A stretch of 64,000 nt of DNA from Olleya aquimaris (lineage in GTDB: Bacteria; Bacteroidota; Bacteroidia; Flavobacteriales; Flavobacteriaceae). Under the pieces are notes generated by a model. It saw nothing but the letters and a program-made list of their open reading frames with translations. It had not been told where the DNA came from and made no database searches. The first letter of the stretch is position 1; each line of letters starts with the position of its first letter. Positions 1-9,596 of this stretch are shown here, in pieces. A program made the position numbers and the translations under genes. Where the stretch lies: contig NZ_QLLO01000005.1 of assembly GCF_003259525.1 (NCBI RefSeq), forward strand, positions 228,568 through 292,567. Direction: 5' to 3'.

Positions 1-970
1 AAATACTTCCTATAATTAAATGTTGCCAGAATGGTACATTCATTAAACCGTAAAACTTGCTTGATTCTCCTATCCAGCCTGCATCAACCACACCATTAAA
101 AATTAATCCCATGGTTAAAGCTCCGATTAATGTTGATACTATAATTCTCCAGCTTCCTACTTTAGTAAAGATTAAGAATAAAGCTCCTATTATAATAAGT
201 AGTTTTGAAGTTTCGCCAACAGAACCTGGTATATAACCAAAGAACATATCCATGTAATCAATTCCTGCTAAACTACTGTTTTGTGCATAGGCACCAAGAA
301 TAGTTTCACCAGAAATAGCATCTGCTGTACCAGCACGTTCTACTGCTTCATGTACCCACACTTTATCACCTGACATCCATGTAGGATATGCAAAGAATAA
401 GAAAGCACGAATTGTAAGTGCAGGATTTAAGATATTCATTCCTGTACCACCAAACACTTCTTTTCCAATAACTACTCCAAAAATTACTGCTACAGCTAAC
501 ATCCATAATGGTATATCTACTGGTACAATTAATGGTACTAGCATACCAGTTACTAAGTAACCTTCTTCTACTTCGTGACCTTTAATTACTGCAAAAATAA
601 ATTCTACAATCAGTCCAACTCCGTAGGAAACAATAACTAATGGTAACACAGTCCATGCACCAACAACAAAGTTGTCCCATGTTAAAAAGTTGCCAAATAA
701 AGAAGCTTCTCTAATGACACCTGCTGCTGCATCTACAGCTGCATAATGTTGGTAACCAGCATTAAAAATACCAAAAATTAAACATGGTACTAAAGCCATG
801 ATTACGGTATTCATGGTACGTTTTAAATCGTCTGCTGCCTTAATGTGTGTTCCACCATGAGTGGTTTCATTTGGCAAGTATAAAAAAGTATGAATGGCGT
901 TAAACGCTGGAGCCATTTTGGTTCCTTTATACTTTTCTTTTAAATTATGTAAATTACTTTTTAAGCCCAT
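1..970 (-). CDS. nqrB: Na+-translocating NADH:quinone reductase subunit B, partial (C-terminus beyond window)
   Basis: This integral-membrane subunit of the Na+-NQR complex carries a covalently bound FMN and helps couple quinone reduction to Na+ export. About 323 codons are visible and the frame is open to the window edge, so the C-terminus is missing. The protein starts MGLKSNLHNLKEKYKG and is followed by many hydrophobic segments. The expected flavinylation site reads DAISGET at roughly residues 217-223, where family members usually have S-G-A-T; the acceptor Thr is kept. It starts one base inside the nqrA stop codon (TAATG), which suggests translational coupling. In known nqr operons nqrC-F follow, so they probably lie beyond the left edge. 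Confidence 0.93.
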   Translation of the reverse strand, partial: MGLKSNLHNLKEKYKGTKMAPAFNAIHTFLYLPNETTHGGTHIKAADDLKRTMNTVIMALVPCLIFGIFNAGYQHYAAVDAAAGVIREASLFGNFLTWDNFVVGAWTVLPLVIVSYGVGLIVEFIFAVIKGHEVEEGYLVTGMLVPLIVPVDIPLWMLAVAVIFGVVIGKEVFGGTGMNILNPALTIRAFLFFAYPTWMSGDKVWVHEAVERAGTADAISGETILGAYAQNSSLAGIDYMDMFFGYIPGSVGETSKLLIIIGALFLIFTKVGSWRIIVSTLIGALTMGLIFNGVVDAGWIGESSKFYGLMNVPFWQHLIIGSI

Positions 971-2325
971 TATCCTATCTCTTTAAGCATTAAGTCTAAT
1001 CCTTCTCTAATAATTTTTTGATGTGGTTGTTTAGATACACATACAAATTCTGTTAAAGCAAAATCTTCTGGTGCAACTTCATACATTCCTAAAGCTTCCA
1101 TTTCGTCTAAATCTTTATACATGCAAGCTTTTAAAATTTGCATTGGATAAATGTCTAACGGGAATACTTCCTCATAAGTCCCAGTTGTTACAAATGCACG
1201 ATGCTCTCCGTTTGTATTAGTATTTAAATCAAACTTTTTATTTGGTGTTAACCATGAAAAAGTTAAAGCTCTAGACGTTGACACCTTATTAAATACAGGT
1301 TTATTCCATCCAAAAAACTCGTAATCATCTCCTTCTGGAATAACAGTAATAGTATTGCTGTAATAATCTAAATAACCATCTGGTTTTACTTGTTTTCCTG
1401 TAAGGACATTTCCAGAAATAATACGGTCGTTACCATCTTTATCCACACCATTATCATACACCATAGTTGCTATTTCGCTTCCTAATTTGGTTTTAAAATA
1501 ACGTGGTTTTTTAACTGAAGATCCAACTAAAGCTACGATACGCTCTGCATTAAATTTTCCGGTTAATAATAATTCTCCAATAATAACAAGGTCTTGTGCA
1601 TTAACTGTCCAAACAACTTCTCCTTTATTTACTGGATCTATTTTATTGATTTGTGTACCAACATTTCCTGATGGATGTGGACCAGATACGTTATGTAACG
1701 TGATATCTGATAAACCTGCTAAAGGCGAGTTCCCATTTTTACCAACGCTTACATGTACAAGACCTGCTGTTAATTTACTAAGCGCTGTTACTGCAGCTTG
1801 AAGCTCTGCCTCTTTACCTTGTAACACATAGTCTAAATCTGCAGCAAGAGGTGCACTTGCATAAGCCGAAATAAAAATAGCCTTAGGTTGACCTTCAGGG
1901 TTTGCAATCACATCGTAAGGACGTTGCTTTATAAAAGCCCAACATCCAGATTCTAGTAATCGTGCTTTAATGTCTTCAGCTTTAGCTGAAGTAACATCTA
2001 ACTTACCAAAATCGTGATACGACTGCTCTTTGTCTGCTTGAATTTTTACTGAAAGAATTCTTCTTTTTTCACCACGCGCTATTTCAATAATCTCTCCAGA
2101 AACAGGAGACACAAATTTTACAGCTTCATTAGACTTATCGTAAAACACAGGTTGACCTGCTTTTACTTTTTCGCCTTCTTTTGCTGCTAATTTTGGAATA
2201 ACTTGATGAAAATCTTCAGGTCTTATTGAATAAAAATTGCTAATTATAGCATTTTCGGTCACCTTATCGGCTTCTCCTACTAATTTTATATCCAGACCTT
2301 TTTTTATCTTAATGTCGTTTGACAT
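970..2325 (-). CDS. nqrA: Na+-translocating NADH:quinone reductase subunit A
   Basis: NqrA is the peripheral cytoplasmic subunit of Na+-NQR and contributes to quinone binding. The 451-residue length is normal for the family. The N-terminus (KIKKGLDIKLVGEA) and the segment VSPVSGEIIEIARGEKR are the lipoyl/barrel-sandwich-like region typical of NqrA and RnfC. HPSGNVGTQINKIDPVNKGE lies in the central domain. It is the first gene of the leftward nqr operon and ends in a one-base overlap with nqrB. A TAAATTTG box with an upstream TTTG lies 64-98 bases before the start and is its likely promoter. The assignment is secure from whole-protein similarity recalled for the family. Confidence 0.96.
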   Translation of the reverse strand: MSNDIKIKKGLDIKLVGEADKVTENAIISNFYSIRPEDFHQVIPKLAAKEGEKVKAGQPVFYDKSNEAVKFVSPVSGEIIEIARGEKRRILSVKIQADKEQSYHDFGKLDVTSAKAEDIKARLLESGCWAFIKQRPYDVIANPEGQPKAIFISAYASAPLAADLDYVLQGKEAELQAAVTALSKLTAGLVHVSVGKNGNSPLAGLSDITLHNVSGPHPSGNVGTQINKIDPVNKGEVVWTVNAQDLVIIGELLLTGKFNAERIVALVGSSVKKPRYFKTKLGSEIATMVYDNGVDKDGNDRIISGNVLTGKQVKPDGYLDYYSNTITVIPEGDDYEFFGWNKPVFNKVSTSRALTFSWLTPNKKFDLNTNTNGEHRAFVTTGTYEEVFPLDIYPMQILKACMYKDLDEMEALGMYEVAPEDFALTEFVCVSKQPHQKIIREGLDLMLKEIG

Positions 2326-2388
2326 ATTATAAATCTATTGGTTAATAGTTATACTGATTGTGATTTTTTAAGGAAATAAAAATCCGTG

Positions 2389-2423
2389 CAAATTTAAGAA
2401 TAAATAGATAATAAATTCACAAA
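2389..2423 (-). promoter_or_regulatory. Predicted promoter of the nqr operon
   Basis: On the minus strand the -7 box is TAAATTTG (2389-2396), matching the Bacteroidota consensus TAnnTTTG, with TTTG at 2420-2423 as the -33 box and a 23-base spacer. It points toward nqrA. This is inferred from the consensus only. Confidence 0.5.
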
Positions 2424-2457
2424 TAACACAGAAAAACTTTTGGGCACAGATTTTGTT

Positions 2458-2465
2458 TATCTTTG
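2458..2465 (+). promoter_or_regulatory. Predicted -7 box for the T9SS plug gene
   Basis: TATCTTTG matches TAnnTTTG. A TTTG at 2439-2442 is closer than the usual -33 spacing, so only the -7 box is convincing. The gene starts 20 bases downstream of the box, giving a very short leader. Confidence 0.45.
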
Positions 2466-2485
2466 TTTTATAAATCCGCTTGTAA

Positions 2486-3736
2486 ATGCTTAAAAACGTT
2501 AAACACTTTTTTTTATTCTTTTTTATTTCTTCATTGTGTTTTTCTCAAGTTGAAGAAATTAATCCACCAGATTATATTAAAACTATTTATTTTAATGGTG
2601 GCACATCAGAGAGTCAATTACCCATAATCCCTTTAGGCCAACCATTAATTCTAGAATTTGACGCTTTAAATGGTGATGAAGAAGATTATTATTACGAAAT
2701 CAAGCACTATAACTTTGACTGGACTCCTTCCATTTTAGTAGAATCTGAATACCTTGAAGGTTTTGATGAGCAACGCATTAGAAACTATCAAAACTCGTTT
2801 AACACACTACAGACGTTTTCGCATTACAGACTAACTATTCCTAATCAGTTTACAAAAAGCATTAAGATTACTGGAAATTATATGATTACCATCTATGACG
2901 ATTATGATGACATTATTTTTAGTAGAAAATTTATGGTTTACGAGCAACAAGCAAATGTAGGTGTGCAAATAAGACGCTCTAGAGATGTTGAAAAAATTGA
3001 CGAAAAACAATCTGTAGATATTACAATTAACTCTGGACAGATTCAGTTTGTAAATCCAAAAGAAACTGTTAAAACGGTTATAATTCAGAACAATAATTTA
3101 AAAACTGCCATCACCAACTTAAAGCCACAATATATTTTGGGTAACGAATTGAGTTACAGATACAATAAAGCCTCAAGTTTTTATGGAGGTAATGAATTTT
3201 TAAGTTTTGAAAACAAAGAAATTCGGGCAGCTAATAATGGAGTACAATTTATTAGACTAGAAGACCTATACCAAACTTATCTATACACTAATTTACCGCG
3301 TTTTAATCGCGAATACACCTATAATCCAGACATTAACGGAAACTTTTTTATCACTGCTCTAAACGTTGACAAACCAGAAACAGAAGCAGATTACGCTTGG
3401 GTACATTTTGCATTGGAATACCCAAAACTTGAAGAAGGCCAATCCATACACGTTTATGGTAACTTCAATAATTATGCAATTGAAGAACAAACCAAACTAG
3501 AGTATTATGAAGATGAAGGCATTTATAGCACTGCTATATTACTAAAACAAGGATTTTATAATTACAAATATGTAATTGTGGACAAAAACGGAACTGTAAA
3601 CGAGCATAAAATAGGAGGTAGTTTTTGGCAAACAGAAAACAATTACAAAGTTTTAGTATATTATAGAGAATTAGGAGCTAGATATGATAAAATTATCGGT
3701 TTAGGAGAGATAAACTCGGTTGGAATCACTAACTAA
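2486..3736 (+). CDS. Type IX secretion system plug protein (DUF5103 family)
   Basis: This 416-residue protein has an N-terminal signal peptide (MLKNVKHFFLFFFISSLCFSQ) and the DUF5103 architecture: a beta-rich N-terminal part with YIKTIYFNGG and HYNFDW motifs, and a C-terminal part with HVYGNFNNYAIEEQTKLEY followed by GFYNYKYV, which resembles a starch-binding-like beta-sandwich. In Flavobacterium johnsoniae a DUF5103 protein closes the periplasmic side of the giant SprA translocon pore when no PorV is docked, and this is its expected role. It stands apart from other T9SS core genes, divergent from nqrA and upstream of apaG, an arrangement I associate with this family. The assignment rests on recognised family motifs. 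Confidence 0.88.
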   Translation: MLKNVKHFFLFFFISSLCFSQVEEINPPDYIKTIYFNGGTSESQLPIIPLGQPLILEFDALNGDEEDYYYEIKHYNFDWTPSILVESEYLEGFDEQRIRNYQNSFNTLQTFSHYRLTIPNQFTKSIKITGNYMITIYDDYDDIIFSRKFMVYEQQANVGVQIRRSRDVEKIDEKQSVDITINSGQIQFVNPKETVKTVIIQNNNLKTAITNLKPQYILGNELSYRYNKASSFYGGNEFLSFENKEIRAANNGVQFIRLEDLYQTYLYTNLPRFNREYTYNPDINGNFFITALNVDKPETEADYAWVHFALEYPKLEEGQSIHVYGNFNNYAIEEQTKLEYYEDEGIYSTAILLKQGFYNYKYVIVDKNGTVNEHKIGGSFWQTENNYKVLVYYRELGARYDKIIGLGEINSVGITN

Positions 3737-3822
3737 ACGTTAAAATATACGTTACAACCCTAAAATTGTGCGTTATAATAAGATATTTTATTATTTTTAC
3801 AACGAGCAACGCGCTTTAACAC

Positions 3823-4209
3823 ATGGTACAACAGGTTACAAGAGGCATAAAAATTTCGGTGGAAACCAATTTTGAAGGTACATTTTATAAAAACTATAAA
3901 ATTAACTTTGCATTTGGTTACAAGATTACTATCGAAAATCAAAGCAAAGACTCCGTTCAGCTTAATGCTAGACACTGGACTATTTTTGATGCTTTAAACC
4001 ATAAAGAAATTGTTGCTGGCGAAGGTGTTATTGGCAAAAAACCAGTATTAAAACCAGGCGAGTCTCACACGTATTCTTCAGGTTGTTTATTAACTTCTCC
4101 TTTTGGAGCTATGAAAGGTTACTACAGTATGGTAAACTTTACAACTACTAAAAAGTTTAATGTTACCATTCCTACATTTAAATTAAGCGCACCTTTTGCA
4201 CTTAACTAA
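3823..4209 (+). CDS. apaG: ApaG family protein
   Basis: ApaG is a small fibronectin type III-like cytoplasmic protein linked to Co2+/Mg2+ homeostasis and to diadenosine tetraphosphate levels in other bacteria; its molecular activity is unclear. The 128-residue length and the sequence fit the family well: an N-terminal strand (GIKISVETNFEG), FAFGYKITIENQS, LNARHWTIFDA, the VVG-like turn VAGEGVIGKKPVLKPGES, and SGCLLTSPFGAMKGYYSMV near the C-terminus. It begins 86 bases after the plug gene, and I saw no separate terminator between them, so co-transcription is possible. Confidence 0.95.
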   Translation: MVQQVTRGIKISVETNFEGTFYKNYKINFAFGYKITIENQSKDSVQLNARHWTIFDALNHKEIVAGEGVIGKKPVLKPGESHTYSSGCLLTSPFGAMKGYYSMVNFTTTKKFNVTIPTFKLSAPFALN

Positions 4210-4312
4210 TTTCTAATCGTTCTTTTTATTTGTTTTTACATAAGCTAAATGTAGTTTGTGCTTTTATTCTATTTTACAAATTCACAGTAACTTATAACCC
4301 AACAAAAAATCG

Positions 4313-4320
4313 TAACTTTG
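4313..4320 (+). promoter_or_regulatory. Predicted -7 box for pruA
   Basis: TAACTTTG matches the TAnnTTTG consensus 38 bases before the pruA start codon. I did not see a convincing -33 TTTG. Confidence 0.45.
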
Positions 4321-4358
4321 TGCTTTAAATTTTTTAAACTACAAACACAATAACAATC

Positions 4359-5987
4359 ATGGGAAAAGGATTTTTCAATGTACCAATTGCTGTTAACGAA
4401 CCTGTAAAAAGTTACGCACCAGGTTCTCCAGAACGAGCAGCAGTTTTAGAAGCATATAAGACAATGTTTAACAGCAAAATTGATGTACCAATGTACATTA
4501 ATGGACAAGATGTTACTACTGGAAACACCAGAACAATGTCTCCACCACATGATCATAAACATATCGTTGGTACGTACCATTTAGCTGAAAAAAAACATGT
4601 AGACGAAGCTATTGCTACTGCATTAGACGCTAGAACTGCATGGGCAGACACACCTTGGGAACATAGAGCTGGAATCTTTTTAAAAGCTGCCGAGCTTATT
4701 GCAGGACCATACAGAGCAAAAATTAATGCTGCAACAATGATTGCACAATCTAAAACTGTACATCAAGCAGAAATTGATGCAGCTTGCGAGCTGATAGACT
4801 TTTTACGTTTTAACGTACAATACATGACAGATATTTATCATGAGCAACCAGAAAGTACAAGCGATGCTTGGAACCGTTTAGAATACAGACCTCTAGAAGG
4901 ATTTGTATATGCGGTTACACCATTTAACTTTACAGCTATTGCTGGAAACCTTCCTGCATGTATGGCATTAATGGGTAACGTTGTGGTATGGAAACCAAGC
5001 GATTCGCAAATCTATTCTGCAAAAGTCATAATGGATGTATTTAAAGAAGCTGGTGTGCCTGATGGAGTAATTAATGTGGTTTTTGGTGATCCAGTTATGA
5101 TTACAGATACTGTTTTAGCTAGTCCAGATTTTTCAGGATTACATTTTACAGGTTCAACATTTATTTTTAAAGAATTATGGAAAAAAATTGGTAACAATAT
5201 CCATAATTATAAAACCTATCCAAAAATTGTTGGAGAAACAGGTGGAAAAGACTTTATTGTTGCACATAAAACCGCTCATCCAAAACAAGTGGCTACCGCA
5301 ATTGTAAGAGGTGCATTTGAGTTTCAAGGTCAAAAATGTAGTGCAGCATCTAGAGCTTACATTTCTAAAAGTATTTGGAACAAGGTTAAGCAATACGTTA
5401 TTGAAGATGTAAAATCTTTTAAAATGGGTTCTCCAGAAGATTTAAGCAACTTTATTACTGCTGTTATCCATGAAGGCTCTTTTGATAAATTAGCCAAATA
5501 TATTGATCAAGCTAAAGCTGATAATAATGTAGAGGTTATTGTTGGAGGTAACTATGATAAAAGCAAAGGTTACTTTATAGAACCAACAGTTTTAGTAACA
5601 GAAGACCCAAAATACACAACCATGTGTGAAGAGTTATTTGGTCCAGTTATTACAATTTATGTCTTTGAAGACGATAAGTATTCTGAAACATTAAAATTAG
5701 TAGATCAAACTAGTGACTACGCCTTAACAGGAGCCATTTTAGCACAAGATAGATATGCTGTTATAGAAGCCACTAAAGCTTTACAAAATTGCGCTGGAAA
5801 CTTCTATATTAATGATAAACCAACTGGAGCAGTTGTTGGACAACAACCGTTTGGAGGTGCCAGAGCATCTGGAACCAATGATAAAGCTGGTAGTGCCTTA
5901 AACTTATTACGTTGGGTATCTCCTAGAATGATTAAAGAGACCTTTGTAACACCAACAGATTACAGATACCCTTTTTTAGGAGAATAG
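4359..5987 (+). CDS. pruA: L-glutamate gamma-semialdehyde dehydrogenase
   Basis: This enzyme oxidises glutamate-gamma-semialdehyde (P5C) to glutamate with NAD+, the second step of proline catabolism. It is an aldehyde dehydrogenase of 542 residues, the size of the stand-alone P5CDH family. The general base Glu lies in GETGGKD (about E293) and the catalytic Cys in GQKCSAASRAYI (about C327); the C-terminal part has PFGGARASGTNDKAG. There is no proline dehydrogenase domain, so it is the monofunctional form, and no putA-like gene is adjacent. A strong hairpin terminator follows. Confidence 0.97.
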   Translation: MGKGFFNVPIAVNEPVKSYAPGSPERAAVLEAYKTMFNSKIDVPMYINGQDVTTGNTRTMSPPHDHKHIVGTYHLAEKKHVDEAIATALDARTAWADTPWEHRAGIFLKAAELIAGPYRAKINAATMIAQSKTVHQAEIDAACELIDFLRFNVQYMTDIYHEQPESTSDAWNRLEYRPLEGFVYAVTPFNFTAIAGNLPACMALMGNVVVWKPSDSQIYSAKVIMDVFKEAGVPDGVINVVFGDPVMITDTVLASPDFSGLHFTGSTFIFKELWKKIGNNIHNYKTYPKIVGETGGKDFIVAHKTAHPKQVATAIVRGAFEFQGQKCSAASRAYISKSIWNKVKQYVIEDVKSFKMGSPEDLSNFITAVIHEGSFDKLAKYIDQAKADNNVEVIVGGNYDKSKGYFIEPTVLVTEDPKYTTMCEELFGPVITIYVFEDDKYSETLKLVDQTSDYALTGAILAQDRYAVIEATKALQNCAGNFYINDKPTGAVVGQQPFGGARASGTNDKAGSALNLLRWVSPRMIKETFVTPTDYRYPFLGE

Positions 5988-6010
5988 ATACATATTCTTT
6001 TTAAACACAA

Positions 6011-6042
6011 AAAAACGCGAACCAAATGGTTCGCGTTTTTTT
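6011..6042 (+). terminator. Rho-independent terminator after pruA
   Basis: A near-perfect inverted repeat (CGCGAACCA against TGGTTCGCG, extended by flanking A and T runs) is followed by a T tract. The symmetric A/T flanks mean it can also end leftward transcription from the Omp28-like gene. Confidence 0.85.
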
Positions 6043-6061
6043 ATTATATATAAACTAAAGC

Positions 6062-7117
6062 TTAGTCGAAATCTTTATACTCTCCTAAATTAGCTTTTTG
6101 TACGTTTTGTATCTTATTATCAGCACCTACCACAAAAGCAACAATTTCTAATTTATCAGAATCTTGTACACTTGAAGGTAAATCCATAGTTAAATTAGCA
6201 GTATAGGTATTACCAGATTTAGTTTGGCCTGAAGGTATCACATCACCCATAACATCTGTAAACACTTCTCTAGCAACATGGTCATGTACAAATCCTTGAA
6301 TTGGATTTCCTGTTTGATACCATGGACTTGACCCATCATTATTATAATAATTAACTTGAGGATAAACTAATCCGTTTTCTAATAAATACACTACTAAACG
6401 TTGTGAGTTATTCTCATCAATATCATAATGCACTTTAACTTCAGCAGAAATAGTATTACCTGCAATAGATGAATTTATGGCTAATCCCATTTTCTGTCTA
6501 AAGTCTAAATAAGAAATTGGCTGACTAGTAGATTCGTTCCAAGAAATGGTTCTGTTTACTTTTCCTGTTGGAAAACCAGTAACTCCAAATGTGTTTTCCA
6601 TTTGGTTAGCATAAGGAAAAAGCATTTCATTATCGTCATGTATTGCAACCGGAATAACATTAGCATTTAAATTAACAGTATTTTCTAAAGCAGTTGCTAA
6701 TCGTGGACAATAACCACACCAAGTTCCAGTATAATCTTCAACCATTACCTTGGTAGTGTGAGTTGGTAATATTGCTTCTACTGTAATTGTATTAGATTGT
6801 AACTCACCTTTTGTTGCATAAATTGTAAAAGATCCTGTAGCTGGGAAAGTATATACGTTTGATCCAATTGCTGTACCATTAACAAAAATAGTAGATTGAC
6901 TAGTTACATCTGCATCATTATTATTACTAACCCAAAACGCAACAGCGCTATCTTTAAATGTTTTATCATATGCTGTAGAAATGGTAATTGCTGTTTCTAC
7001 TCCTCCTGGATCAACTTGTCCTCCACTTGATGGTTCGTCCTCAGATTTACTACAAGAGAACGCAAAAACCACAAAGGTTACTAATACTAATTCTTTTACA
7101 ATGTTTTTAATTTTCAT
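6062..7117 (-). CDS. Omp28-family outer-membrane lipoprotein with thioredoxin-like domain
   Basis: This is a predicted lipoprotein of 351 residues. I chose the ATG giving MKIKNIVKELVLVTFVVFAF with a lipobox ending at Cys22 (FSCSK), in preference to a longer start 45 bases upstream that would bury the signal. A beta-sandwich-like segment (residues about 40-115) precedes a thioredoxin-like domain with a CxxC active site, GTWCGYCP (C134, C137). This is the layout of the Omp28 family first described in Porphyromonas. The next gene, divergently transcribed, encodes a TlpA-like thioredoxin, so both may act in envelope thiol chemistry. The substrate is unknown. Confidence 0.82.
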   Translation of the reverse strand: MKIKNIVKELVLVTFVVFAFSCSKSEDEPSSGGQVDPGGVETAITISTAYDKTFKDSAVAFWVSNNNDADVTSQSTIFVNGTAIGSNVYTFPATGSFTIYATKGELQSNTITVEAILPTHTTKVMVEDYTGTWCGYCPRLATALENTVNLNANVIPVAIHDDNEMLFPYANQMENTFGVTGFPTGKVNRTISWNESTSQPISYLDFRQKMGLAINSSIAGNTISAEVKVHYDIDENNSQRLVVYLLENGLVYPQVNYYNNDGSSPWYQTGNPIQGFVHDHVAREVFTDVMGDVIPSGQTKSGNTYTANLTMDLPSSVQDSDKLEIVAFVVGADNKIQNVQKANLGEYKDFD

Positions 7118-7275
7118 TTTGGTATGTGTTTTGATAATTACGTAATAAAATAGCCAATACATTGCTATTTTTTTTAATAAGTTGGCAATTTATAATTTAT
7201 TTTTTAAAACATTCCTCAAAAAAATTACTAATTTTAACCAATATTAACATTTTAACATTTTACAATTCACTTATA

Positions 7276-7755
7276 ATGAAACACTTCCTTTACCTATTAG
7301 TCTTCGCTTTTAGTTTTAACGTAATAGCTCAAGACACCTTACCTACTAGCGAAATTAAAACTCTTGATGGTGAAACTACTACACTAAAAACTATTGCAGA
7401 GGATAACGATTTAATTGTAGTCTCATTATGGGCTACTTGGTGTGTGCCATGTAAAAATGAGTTGGATGCTATTAGCGAAGTCTATAATGATTGGCAAGAC
7501 GAAACTAGCGTTAAACTATATGCTATCTCTGTGGACGATTCTAGAACTGTTAGCAGAGTTAAACCATTAGTAAATGGTAAAGATTGGGATTTTACTATTT
7601 TATTAGACACTAATAACGACTTAAAAAGAGAATTAGGCGCTGCAACTGTACCACTTACCTTATTAATTAAGAATGGAAAAATTGTTTACAGACATTCTGG
7701 ATATACTCCAGGTTCTGAAGATGATTTGTATGATGAAATCAAAAAACATTCTTAA
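7276..7755 (+). CDS. TlpA-like periplasmic thioredoxin-family protein
   Basis: This 159-residue protein has a signal peptide (MKHFLYLLVFAFSFNVIAQ), which fixes the start at this ATG rather than at one 114 bases upstream. The TlpA/ResA-like redoxin fold shows the active site LWATWCVPCKNE (C56, C59), the cis-Pro loop AATVPLTLLIKNG and the C-terminal GYTPGSEDDLYDEI. Relatives reduce or exchange disulfides in the periplasm, for example in cytochrome c maturation; the partner here is unknown. The downstream DUF6029-type gene starts 18 bases after its stop, so the two probably form an operon. Confidence 0.88.
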   Translation: MKHFLYLLVFAFSFNVIAQDTLPTSEIKTLDGETTTLKTIAEDNDLIVVSLWATWCVPCKNELDAISEVYNDWQDETSVKLYAISVDDSRTVSRVKPLVNGKDWDFTILLDTNNDLKRELGAATVPLTLLIKNGKIVYRHSGYTPGSEDDLYDEIKKHS

Positions 7756-7773
7756 ACCACCAACCAACTAAAC

Positions 7774-9570
7774 ATGAAAAAAATTGCAATTTTTATTGTG
7801 CTAATACTTCCTATAATAAGTTTAGCGCAAGACACAGATAATGAGGATTCATCTGTAGTCAAAGACTTTTTTAATAATCTGTCAGGAAGTCTTGAAACCA
7901 ATGCACAATGGTACGTCAACGATTCTGAGTTAGGAGAATTTGAAGATCCTCTAGCCGAATTTGATTTAAAAAATGAACACGTTAGAGTCAATAGTTATTT
8001 ACGTTTAGATTATAGTTTTTTAGATAATTTTACTGTAGGTCTACAGGCGGAAAGTTATGAACCGCTTCCACTAATTAACTACTATCCAGAATATAATGAT
8101 ACTAGAATTGCAACTTACTATGCCAATTTTAGAAATAAAACATTAGACATTACAGCAGGTTACTTCTATGAGCAATTTGGTAATGGCTTATTATTACGTG
8201 CTTTTGAAGAAAGACAATTAGGATTAAATACAGCGTTAAGAGGTGGACGTATTAAATACACACCGACTAATTATTTAAACATCACTGGTCTATACGGACA
8301 ACAACGTGTTGGTTTTGATGTATCCGAAAGCGATATTTTTGGATTTGACACTAACTTAGATTTAAAACAAGTTTTAAATATTAATAGTCTAAGTAGTCTT
8401 AATCTTGGATTAAGCTATGTTGGTAAAAAAGAAGATTTTACTCCACCAGTAGATGAGTTTGATCCTAATAACACCTTTGACACGACAGATTTTCCAGAGA
8501 TGATTAACTCCTATTCGTTTAGGTTAGATGCAGATTTTGGGAATATATATTTTAAATCAGAATATGCTTTAAAAGGCGAAGATGTTGCTTTTATACCTCC
8601 TGCACTACCTGGAAATGGTGTTATTGAGGGTAAATATTTTACAGGAAACGCACTATTATTCTCTTTAGGATATACCAAAAAAGGATTAGGTGTTATTTCT
8701 ACATTCAGACGTATGGAAAATATGTTATTTACCGCAGAACGTAATGCAATGGATATTGGATCATTAGAGTTTCAGTTTAACATGCAAAACATGAATTATC
8801 TACCAACATTGACTAAACAACAAGATTATGCATTAGCAAATATTTATATCTACAATGCACAACCTGGACTGTTTTTACAAAATTTTGGTGGTCAAGCGGG
8901 TGAAATTGGTAATACTTTAGATGTCTTTTATAAATTTAAAAAAGGAACTGCTTTAGGTGGTGAATACGGAACAAAAGTAACAGCAAATTTTGCATATTGG
9001 GCACTTTTAGATGCAGAATTTAACCAATCTGAATCTACTTATAAAGCTGAGTTTTTAAAATTTGGTAACCGATTGAATAGAGATTTCAATTTTGAAATAA
9101 GAAAAAAACACTCTAAAAATTGGTCGTCTATATTTACTTATATTAATAGTATAGTAGACAAAGGGGTTGCTTTAGGTGGCTCTTTGGGTGTAGATGGCGA
9201 TATTAAATCTCAAGTTGTAATTGCAGATGTGACCCACAAATTAGGTAATGGAAAATCTGTAAGAGTCGAAGGTCAACACCTATGGACAAAACAAGATAGA
9301 AAAAATTGGGTTGGTGGAACTGTAGAGTTTATTGCTAACAGAAATTTAGCATTTTACGTTACAGATATCTACGATTATGGTAACGACAACGAGTTTAGTA
9401 CCGAAACCAAAGCACATTATTACAACGTTGGAGGAAGTTTTACAAAAGGCGCAACACGTATAGCTTTAAATTACGGAAGACAGCGTGGCGGACTACTTTG
9501 TGTTGGTGGAGTTTGTAGAATTGTACCAGAAAACACAGGGTTAACTTTAAATCTAAGTACCGCTTTCTAA
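7774..9570 (+). CDS. DUF6029-type predicted outer-membrane beta-barrel protein
   Basis: This 598-residue secreted protein has a signal peptide (MKKIAIFIVLILPIISLAQ) followed by many alternating amphipathic strands rich in Tyr, Asn and Gly, as expected of an outer-membrane beta-barrel. Examples are YANFRNKTLDITAGYFYEQF and GGRIKYTPTNYLNITGLYG; it ends on aromatic TLNLSTAF. It resembles the family named DUF6029 in Bacteroidota, whose function is not established. A Cys pair lies near the end (LLCVGGVCRIV). It follows the TlpA-like gene closely, so that thioredoxin may act on it or serve the same process. Confidence 0.75.
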   Translation: MKKIAIFIVLILPIISLAQDTDNEDSSVVKDFFNNLSGSLETNAQWYVNDSELGEFEDPLAEFDLKNEHVRVNSYLRLDYSFLDNFTVGLQAESYEPLPLINYYPEYNDTRIATYYANFRNKTLDITAGYFYEQFGNGLLLRAFEERQLGLNTALRGGRIKYTPTNYLNITGLYGQQRVGFDVSESDIFGFDTNLDLKQVLNINSLSSLNLGLSYVGKKEDFTPPVDEFDPNNTFDTTDFPEMINSYSFRLDADFGNIYFKSEYALKGEDVAFIPPALPGNGVIEGKYFTGNALLFSLGYTKKGLGVISTFRRMENMLFTAERNAMDIGSLEFQFNMQNMNYLPTLTKQQDYALANIYIYNAQPGLFLQNFGGQAGEIGNTLDVFYKFKKGTALGGEYGTKVTANFAYWALLDAEFNQSESTYKAEFLKFGNRLNRDFNFEIRKKHSKNWSSIFTYINSIVDKGVALGGSLGVDGDIKSQVVIADVTHKLGNGKSVRVEGQHLWTKQDRKNWVGGTVEFIANRNLAFYVTDIYDYGNDNEFSTETKAHYYNVGGSFTKGATRIALNYGRQRGGLLCVGGVCRIVPENTGLTLNLSTAF

Positions 9571-9596
9571 AAAGTTACTACACATATTTTAAAAAG

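Noticed and set aside
3760..3975. Minus-strand ORF over the apaG 5' region
   Set aside because: It is an antisense shadow of apaG; no family features and poor composition.
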